Assembly (NCBI GenBank): GCA_903879465.1
Contig: CAIRLQ010000296.1
Location: 1 to 9,626 of the forward strand
Length of the DNA: 9,626 nucleotides
Origin: an uncultured Opitutia bacterium
GTDB lineage: Bacteria; Verrucomicrobiota; Verrucomicrobiia; Opitutales; UBA953
Direction of reading: 5' to 3'
Both the position numbers and the translations under genes were made by a program. Shown in pieces: positions 1-6,239 of this stretch. The notes beneath the pieces were generated by a model, which was not told the DNA's origin, made no database searches, and worked only from the letters and a program-made list of their open reading frames with translations. Position 1 is the stretch's first letter, and each line of letters begins with the position of its first letter.

Positions 1-41
1 AAGCCCAGGCAGGCAAGAAAAGCATGACGATGTCGGATCAT
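1..41 (-). CDS. Possible 5' end of a further exported protein (partial)
   Basis: An ATG at 41-39 on the minus strand opens a frame that runs off the window edge and reads MIRHRHAFLACLG. Basic residues followed by a hydrophobic stretch ending in Ala-Cys-Leu-Gly resemble the start of a signal peptide, perhaps of a lipoprotein. It lies just downstream of the probable terminator of the cytochrome-WD40 gene, so it would start a separate transcription unit or be reached by read-through. No convincing Shine-Dalgarno sequence or promoter precedes it. A second ATG at 25-23 in another frame gives MLFLPAWA, also hydrophobic, so the choice of frame is open. Only 13 codons are visible and chance is a real alternative. 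Confidence 0.2.
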   Translation of the reverse strand, partial: MIRHRHAFLACLG

Positions 42-66
42 TGCAAAAACAGAGGTTGAGATGATT

Positions 67-101
67 AAAAAGAGAGAAACTCGGCGGGATGGGTTCCCGC
101 C
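67..101 (-). terminator. Probable Rho-independent terminator of the operon
   Basis: On the minus strand the arms GGCGGG (101-96) and CCCGCC (88-83) are perfect complements. An extra A-T pair closes a 5-nt loop, giving a 7-bp stem. It is followed by the T-rich run GAGTTTCTCTCTTTTT (82-67). The T tract is imperfect, with the uninterrupted five Ts 11 nt after the stem, so termination may be partial. It lies 131 nt after the stop codon of the cytochrome-WD40 gene and is oriented to end that transcript. On the plus strand the stem is followed by TAAAAC, so it is not a plus-strand terminator. Confidence 0.6.
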
Positions 102-116
102 TAAAACAGCGACTTC

Positions 117-137
117 CAAGGTGCGGACCGCGCCTTG
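117..137. other. Inverted repeat / hairpin in the 3' non-coding tail
   Basis: CAAGGTGCG (117-125) and CGCGCCTTG (129-137) flank the 3-nt spacer GAC. On the plus strand the repeat folds as nine pairs including one G-T wobble. On the minus-strand transcript the same position becomes a C-A mismatch, leaving 5 + 3 pairs. It lies between the cytochrome-WD40 stop codon and the probable terminator. It could protect the 3' end of the mRNA or be an operator-like palindrome; no T tract follows on either strand. Function unknown. Confidence 0.3.
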
Positions 138-231
138 CCTGTCAAAGCATGAACCGACTGAAAGTGCTTTAATTAAACCTTAATATTACGTTGGTCCGGC
201 CATCGAACTAGGGGCGAGGCCCTGACGGCGC

Positions 232-3200
232 TTAGTTCTTCTTCGTGACTTCGCGCTTGGGCAGCATTGCTAAATACTGATCCTGCACCGCCTTTACCTT
301 AGCCTTCATCGGCTCCACCTGCGGCGTCAGTTCGGCATAGGTCTTGGCGATTTCTTCGAGATTCTTGTCGCGCTGCGGAATATCTTTCTGCGCAGCGAGC
401 AAAGCCTTCTCGGCGCTGGCGGACTCTCGACGGGTCAGGTCCACCGTCTTAGCGGCGGCGTCCATGGCTAGGCGTTTGACCTCGAGCGGCTTGGCCGCTT
501 CCGCCAGATTCGCACGAATAGCGACCAACGATTTCTCAAGAGCCGGTAAGCCATCCTGCGCCTGTTTCAGCGCCGCTTGCAACGCCGGCAACTTAGTCTC
601 GTATTCTTTTTCGGCGGCGGCGCTAGCGGAGCTGAGTTTTTCACGTTCGACGACCCGAGCCGCCCGCTCCTTGGTGATGTCGGTAATCGCGGCAACTAGC
701 GGCGCTATTTCCTTTTGCGCTTTTTCGGCGGCGGCGAGCGCGAGCACGACATGATCGTTCTCAACCTGCTCCGCGGCCTTAGCTGCGGCCAGGACACCCA
801 GGGCTGCGACCTGCGCCGACTGGGCTGGCGCCATCGTCGCTTCGGCCTGAGCCAGACGCTGGGCGCTCTCCTTCTTAAGCGAGAAATAGTGAATCGAGAA
901 CATGGCCTTGACGGATCGGGCCTCGGCGAAAGCCGCCTTGGCCGCGGCCAAATCGGCGGCGGCCTGCTTGGCGACTCCCTCCGTCTTGGCGGCAGCCTGA
1001 CCGGCCGCCTCCGTGCGGGCGTGAGCGGAGTCGCTCTCGGCCTTAGCTTTCGTCGCCGCGAGCTTGAGTTCGGCGGCAGTTTTCTTGGCTTCGTCGGCCT
1101 TGGCCGTGGCTTCGGTCAGGCGGAGCCGCAGTGGGGTGGTAAACTTGATCCGGAATTCATCTGCCGCCGCCTTGACGATATTGACGGCCGCATCGCGATC
1201 AAGACCGAGACGGACGATGGCCTCGTTGCGTGATTCGATAAGTTTAGCCTGCGTCTCGACCTTGCCAAGGGCTTCGGCCTCGGACTGACGGAACGGCGAA
1301 AGGGTCTTATCCAGGGCGGCGAACTCTGCCTGCAGCCCCTTGAGTTCGGCCTCCTGCTTGGGTATCAGCTCCGCATTCTGTGCGACTGTCTTGCGGGAAG
1401 ATTCGATGCGGCGCGCATCGGCGACCTTCGCAGCCTCGTTCTCCGCCTTAGCGGCAATGAGGTCGGCGATATCCGCTTCTAGTTTAACGAGACGGTCGCG
1501 CTCAGAAAGCACGCTTACGTTGAACTGGGCTGCCTTCAGAGCGACGAGCCGCTCACGATGGGCGGCGGTTTCGGCAGTGCTGTTACGATTGGCGGCCTGT
1601 GCGACAGCGAGGTCATTGCGAGCCTTGGTCAGGGCGGCCTCGGCCCCCAGAAACGCTTGTGCATCGGGACGTACCTTGCTGGCCTCGGCCGTCAAGGATT
1701 CGACAGATTTAACACTGCTGGCGATCGCTACGTTCGCCTTCGCCTTCGCCTCGTCCGTCTTAGCCTTTTTCAACTGACCGTTCCAATATTCACGACTGGT
1801 TGAGATCTGTTCCAGTTTTACCTTAAAAGATGCCAGCGCTTTCGCCGCGGGCTCGCCCGCGGTACGAAGCCTCGCTAGCTCAGCCTCCGCAGCGGGTATC
1901 GCCTTCTCGGCCGCCGCTTGGGCCGCCTGAGATTTCGGCCGTTCGGCTTCGAGTTCCGCCAGACGTTTCTCCGCAAGGGAGAGACGATCGACAATCTTAG
2001 GCGGATTGCTGGAGATGCGCGTGAGGTCACGGCCCGTGGCGACGTCGAACATACGGACTTCGCCGAGCCAGTTACCCGTCACATAAACCTTGGAATCGTA
2101 AAGCGCGACCACCTTGGAGACGACGTCATCCTGATGGACCGCGTCGGACTGCTTGATGCGCTGGCCCTTGATATCCCACAAGGCTGTGTTGCCGTCGGCT
2201 CCTCCAGTGAGGACATTGCCGTCGGGAGTGAAAGCCACCGACTGGACGTTACCATGGCTGGACCAGTTGGCGACGCGCTTCCCGGTCTTCATCTCCCAGG
2301 TGGAGATGGTGCCGTCCACGGAGCAACTTGCTAAAATATTTGAGTCAGCCCGCCAGGCCAGCCCGGTAACCGACGCCGTATGCTGACCGAGATTATACAT
2401 CTCGCCGCCGTTTTCGGACTCCCAGACCATGACATTCCCGTTGCGATCGGAGCTGGCGAGCAGCACACCGTCCGGGCTGAATGAAACTCCCGTGACCCAT
2501 TCCGTATGCTTGGAAATCGTGAAAAGGAGCTCACCCGAGGCGACATCATAACCTTTCACTTTCTTGCCGTTGGTCGCGAGCGCCACCTTGCGGTGGTCGG
2601 GAGTGATGTCCGCGGACATGACCTGATCGAATTCTTTGCCGACTTCGGCCACTCGGCGGCCAGTGGCGACATCCCAGACCACGGCATGGCCGAACTTTCC
2701 ACCGCGACCGCCGCCGAGGATCAGCAAGGACCCATTAGCGCTGAACTTCAATGAGCGGGCATAGCCCTCGGCGTAAGGCAGGATACCGGCGAGTTCCTTT
2801 GTCTCCGTGTCGTAGAGCAGAATCTGGTGTTGGCCGGCGACCGCGAGAAGCGACGTCCACGGACTCGCCGCCATCGCGGTGATGGCGGACGTGTGTGCGG
2901 TGACCAGGACCGGTTCCAATAAAACATCCCGGGGCCGGGCCACCTCACCGGTCGGCTTGCCCGCGCCACCTGCGAAAGAAAGGTCCACCTTGGGGCGGTT
3001 GGATTTCTGGGCGACGCTGCCTTTGGCCTGGAGCACGCCCCCAGCGATCCACTTGGAGAGAAGTGCCAGATCTTTGGGCTCCAGCGGCGCGCCTTCGGGC
3101 GGCATGTAAGGTTCCTCCTTCTTAGAACTGCACGTCCATAGACGGCTGCCAATGGGATTGCCGGCGTCGACCACCGCGCCGCCACTGCCGCCATTAATCA

Positions 3201-3408
3201 ACCCAGCGTAACTGGTGAGCTCCAATCCGCCCTTCTTCTTGTCTGGGTTATGGCAGGAGAAGCACTTGTTTTCCAGGAGCGGCCGGATGTGGTCGTCATA
3301 AGTGATCTTCTCCTCCTGAGCAGTCAGTAGCCCAGTCGACAAAGTCGCGGCGGCTAGGATTAAGAAACGGCGGGAGAGCCAACGACTGGACGAGAAGGCG
3401 GAAGACAT
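232..3408 (-). CDS. Exported PSCyt1 cytochrome c - WD40 propeller - long coiled-coil protein
   Basis: A 1058-aa protein that starts at an ATG, has a signal peptide (hydrophobic core about residues 15-28, likely cleavage after Leu-Thr-Ala at 28-30) and should act outside the cytoplasm. Residues about 36-125 form a planctomycete-type cytochrome domain with a CFSCH heme motif (C49, C52, H53; DNA 3250-3264) and a probable axial Met102 in the Tyr-Met-Pro-Pro turn. Residues about 171-462 give seven WD40-like blades, seen as repeated SPDG-like turns and WD/YD/FD strand ends, enough for a closed propeller. Residues about 472-1049 are an Ala/Lys/Glu-rich coiled coil interrupted by single prolines. The protein ends in a short Lys-rich tail. 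It is the last gene of the operon, 13 bp after the DUF1549/DUF1553 gene, with a probable terminator downstream. The family would suggest electron transfer plus protein binding by the propeller; the coiled coil suggests oligomerisation or a spacer. Substrate and partner are unknown. Confidence 0.93.
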   Translation of the reverse strand: MSSAFSSSRWLSRRFLILAAATLSTGLLTAQEEKITYDDHIRPLLENKCFSCHNPDKKKGGLELTSYAGLINGGSGGAVVDAGNPIGSRLWTCSSKKEEPYMPPEGAPLEPKDLALLSKWIAGGVLQAKGSVAQKSNRPKVDLSFAGGAGKPTGEVARPRDVLLEPVLVTAHTSAITAMAASPWTSLLAVAGQHQILLYDTETKELAGILPYAEGYARSLKFSANGSLLILGGGRGGKFGHAVVWDVATGRRVAEVGKEFDQVMSADITPDHRKVALATNGKKVKGYDVASGELLFTISKHTEWVTGVSFSPDGVLLASSDRNGNVMVWESENGGEMYNLGQHTASVTGLAWRADSNILASCSVDGTISTWEMKTGKRVANWSSHGNVQSVAFTPDGNVLTGGADGNTALWDIKGQRIKQSDAVHQDDVVSKVVALYDSKVYVTGNWLGEVRMFDVATGRDLTRISSNPPKIVDRLSLAEKRLAELEAERPKSQAAQAAAEKAIPAAEAELARLRTAGEPAAKALASFKVKLEQISTSREYWNGQLKKAKTDEAKAKANVAIASSVKSVESLTAEASKVRPDAQAFLGAEAALTKARNDLAVAQAANRNSTAETAAHRERLVALKAAQFNVSVLSERDRLVKLEADIADLIAAKAENEAAKVADARRIESSRKTVAQNAELIPKQEAELKGLQAEFAALDKTLSPFRQSEAEALGKVETQAKLIESRNEAIVRLGLDRDAAVNIVKAAADEFRIKFTTPLRLRLTEATAKADEAKKTAAELKLAATKAKAESDSAHARTEAAGQAAAKTEGVAKQAAADLAAAKAAFAEARSVKAMFSIHYFSLKKESAQRLAQAEATMAPAQSAQVAALGVLAAAKAAEQVENDHVVLALAAAEKAQKEIAPLVAAITDITKERAARVVEREKLSSASAAAEKEYETKLPALQAALKQAQDGLPALEKSLVAIRANLAEAAKPLEVKRLAMDAAAKTVDLTRRESASAEKALLAAQKDIPQRDKNLEEIAKTYAELTPQVEPMKAKVKAVQDQYLAMLPKREVTKKN

Positions 3409-3421
3409 GATAAAGACCAGA

Positions 3422-6232
3422 TCAGTGGTTGAAGTAGAACTCCTTGGAGTTCATCAGCGCCCAGAAGGCGTCCTCGAGGATGGCCTTGCGGCTGGCGGGC
3501 TCGGCGGCGATGGCTTCGTTGATGGACTTGACCTCGACGGGTGCGGGCGAACGACCGAAGGTGCGCAGGAAGAGTTCGCGGACGATCTCATCGTTGGACT
3601 TTCCGGCGTTAATCATCTTATCGACCACGCCACCGCGGGCAATACGGTCATTGACCGCGTCGCCATTCATTAGGTGAAGGGCCTGCGAGAGATTCGGGTC
3701 CGTCTTCACTTCGGTCGAGGCCACGGATTGGCGGCTCGAGCGCCCGAAGGTCGCCAGGAAGTAATTACTGACCGCCCCGTCGGCGATCTGCACCGCGCGG
3801 GCACCCACCGGTAGGCCCTGGAATTTATTAGGGGTCTCCGTAATCTGGGAAATCCCGTCGAGTAGCACCTCAGCACGAACGCGGCGGACCTGGGCGCGGG
3901 CGAAATTCACCTTGTCGCCGGCGTTAGTCTCATTCGTCTTCGTGGTGCGCTGGTAGGCGGCCGAAGCGGTGATATCGCGCACGAGCTGACGGACGTCGTA
4001 CTTATATTCCGTCAGGCGCTTGGCGAGTTCGTCGAGCAGTTCGGGATTGGAGGGCGGATTGGAGACGCGGACATCGTCCACCGGATCGACCACGCCGACG
4101 CCGAGGAAGTGAGCCCAGATGATGTTGGCGATATTACGGGCGAAATACGGATTGCGCGGCGAGGCTAACCATTCGGCCATCACCCGGCGGCGATCGTCGC
4201 CGGACTTGATGTCCGGTTCATCGCCCCCAAGGAACTTCGGCTTCACATTCTTTTTGGTTAAGAAATGCTGAGATTCGCCAGCCTTATTATTATAGATAAC
4301 TACTTCCTGAATGTCGTCGGTGACCTTGCGGCCGATCTGGGCGAAGAAAGCGTTAAAACCGTAATAGTCACTCATCGTCCAACGGTCGAATGGATGGTTA
4401 TGGCACTGCGCACACTGGATGCGCATGCCCATGAAGACCTGAGCGACGTTTTCGCTGAGCTTCAGACGGTCGAGCTCGCTCTGGTAATAATTGACGGCCG
4501 GCTCGGAAACGGTGCCACCGCTGGCCGAAAGCAGGTCGACCACAATCTTGTCAATGGGTACGTTCTTGCCGATTCGTTCGGCGAGCCAATTGTAATACAG
4601 CAGGGCGTTCTTATAAAAAGGTGGCGTGTTATTGTTACCAGCGATGCCGGAGCGGATTTGCAGCAGCTCGGCCCACTTCATAACCCAGAGCTCAGTGAAC
4701 TCTTTGCGCTGCAGAAGACTTTCGACTAGCTTGACGCGCTTGTCGGGCGCCTTGTCGTCGATGAACGCCCGGAGCTCTTCGGGCTTGGGGTAGAGGCCCA
4801 CGACATCAATAAAGACGCGGCGTACATACTCCTCGTCGGTGCAGAGGCCGGAGGGAATGACGCGCAGGCGGTGAAGTCGCTCGTTCACGGCCTTATCGAT
4901 ATAGTTTACCTCGGCCACTTTAGGTCGCTCATACACCAGCCCCTTGGGGATGACGACGACCTGGGTGGTGACGCTGAATACGCTAAAGCGGGCCAACATG
5001 AATGCAGCGCCACGCTCGCCGGACCGGACCACGCCATCCTTCGTGACGGAAGCAACGGGATCGTTATTCGACATGAACAAGGCAAAGTTGGTCACGTCGC
5101 GATCGGTGCCATCGGAGTAGGTCGCACGGACGGTGATCTGCTGGGTAGCATTCTTCCCTTCGAGGACAAACTGCTTGGGATAGACTTCGATGCCCGTGAC
5201 CTTGGCGACATCCACGGGGTCGTCCTTGGCACCGTTAGTAATCCACTCGAGGATGTTCTTATTATAGATGGAGTCCTCGTCGTAGAGCTTGTTCCCGGAA
5301 TGCGGCACCTTACCAACGCACTTCTCGACGAGGGTACTTTCCTCGGGGATGGCGAGGTTGATGCGGCGGCCCACCAGCTCGCGGGTCAGGCGAAGGTAAT
5401 CTCCATCGGGATCCATGCCGAAGAGGGAAAGGCGAAAACCATCCTTACCGCGGGCGGCGCCGTGGCAGCCGCCGCTGTTGCAGGTGGACCTCATGAAGAC
5501 TGGCATCACGTCGAGGCGGAAAGAAATGGCGCGGTCTTTCTGGCCATCCTTCACGGCGACGGGCGCACGGGCGGTGAGTCCGCCGAGGTCTGCGACGACT
5601 TCGGTCTGACCGGCGTCGGCGGCGGCGTGCACGGAGTAGCCATCGAGCTGGGCAATTTTAGCGTCAGCCATCCGGAGATTAGCGAAAGCCGTCACATCGC
5701 GGGTGGTCGCATCCGCGAAGGTGGCGAAGACCACGATACGGTGAAAATCGCGCTTGGTCTCGAGGCTGACTTTGTCCGGAAAAATCTCGAGCTTTTCGAG
5801 CGTCGGAAGTTTCTGCTTCAAGTCGGCACGGGCGGCCTCGATCTCCTTGTTCTTGGAGGATAAAACGACGCCCGTGGTCCAGACGGCACCTTCGGCCACC
5901 CAGCGGCGGACCAGTTCAATCTCGGCGGAAGGCAGCGGACCTTCCTTGGGTGGCATGATGTCGTCATGCCCCTTCGGCAAAGTTAAGCGTCGGACGAGTT
6001 CGCTCTTTGAAGCGTCGCCAGATACCAGGGTGGTACCGCTTTCACCGCCCTTGAGGAAGGCCTCCCGGGTGGTCATGAGCAGCTTTCCTTTGGTCTTCTC
6101 CGGATTATGGCACTCGAGACACTTTCCTTCGAACACGGCTCTTACCTCCTCAAACGAAACCGGGGCGGCGAGGGCGAAGGCGGACCAAAGCAAGGCGAGT
6201 AATGGAACTAACAGGCGCGAAATAGAGGGCAT
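3422..6232 (-). CDS. Exported DUF1549/DUF1553 (PSCyt2/PSD1) multi-domain cytochrome-like protein
   Basis: A 936-aa protein. The ATG at 6232 is chosen because it begins a clear signal peptide (hydrophobic residues 7-22, cleavage near Ala-Leu-Ala) and lies 8 nt past the upstream stop codon. Domains in order: PSCyt1 at about 27-118 with CLECH (C38, C41, H42) and Met93 in Met-Pro-Pro; Big_2-like Ig domain at about 146-228; a second cytochrome-like domain at about 237-340 with the spaced motif CNSGGCH (C251, C256, H257); a second Big_2-like domain at about 346-428 with the typical YSDGTDRDVT strand; DUF1549/PSCyt2 at about 444-640 with the family signature CAQCHNHPFDRW (C607, C610, H611); DUF1553/PSD1 at about 680-930. 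It lies between the PPC and cytochrome-WD40 genes with 7- and 13-bp gaps, so translational coupling is likely. The family recurs in PVC bacteria and its reaction is not established. A heme-dependent extracytoplasmic oxidoreductase or polymer-processing role is inference. Confidence 0.95.
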   Translation of the reverse strand: MPSISRLLVPLLALLWSAFALAAPVSFEEVRAVFEGKCLECHNPEKTKGKLLMTTREAFLKGGESGTTLVSGDASKSELVRRLTLPKGHDDIMPPKEGPLPSAEIELVRRWVAEGAVWTTGVVLSSKNKEIEAARADLKQKLPTLEKLEIFPDKVSLETKRDFHRIVVFATFADATTRDVTAFANLRMADAKIAQLDGYSVHAAADAGQTEVVADLGGLTARAPVAVKDGQKDRAISFRLDVMPVFMRSTCNSGGCHGAARGKDGFRLSLFGMDPDGDYLRLTRELVGRRINLAIPEESTLVEKCVGKVPHSGNKLYDEDSIYNKNILEWITNGAKDDPVDVAKVTGIEVYPKQFVLEGKNATQQITVRATYSDGTDRDVTNFALFMSNNDPVASVTKDGVVRSGERGAAFMLARFSVFSVTTQVVVIPKGLVYERPKVAEVNYIDKAVNERLHRLRVIPSGLCTDEEYVRRVFIDVVGLYPKPEELRAFIDDKAPDKRVKLVESLLQRKEFTELWVMKWAELLQIRSGIAGNNNTPPFYKNALLYYNWLAERIGKNVPIDKIVVDLLSASGGTVSEPAVNYYQSELDRLKLSENVAQVFMGMRIQCAQCHNHPFDRWTMSDYYGFNAFFAQIGRKVTDDIQEVVIYNNKAGESQHFLTKKNVKPKFLGGDEPDIKSGDDRRRVMAEWLASPRNPYFARNIANIIWAHFLGVGVVDPVDDVRVSNPPSNPELLDELAKRLTEYKYDVRQLVRDITASAAYQRTTKTNETNAGDKVNFARAQVRRVRAEVLLDGISQITETPNKFQGLPVGARAVQIADGAVSNYFLATFGRSSRQSVASTEVKTDPNLSQALHLMNGDAVNDRIARGGVVDKMINAGKSNDEIVRELFLRTFGRSPAPVEVKSINEAIAAEPASRKAILEDAFWALMNSKEFYFNH

Positions 6233-6239
6233 GGTCTGA

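Noticed and set aside
140..145. TTGACA on the minus strand as a promoter -35 box
   Set aside because: No -10-like hexamer lies 16-18 nt downstream; that stretch is GC-rich and forms the 117-137 hairpin.
344..2334. Several plus-strand open frames of 80-170 codons (344-754, 715-1233, 1340-1777, 1918-2334)
   Set aside because: They are antisense to the cytochrome-WD40-coiled-coil gene. Their Ala/Ser/Arg or Gly/Leu-rich products reflect the Ala-rich codons of the coiled coil read backwards.
4871..5863. 330-codon open frame on the plus strand
   Set aside because: It lies fully inside the DUF1549/DUF1553 gene on the opposite strand. The minus-strand product has clear domains and motifs, whereas the plus-strand product has no recognisable domain, start signal or neighbours.
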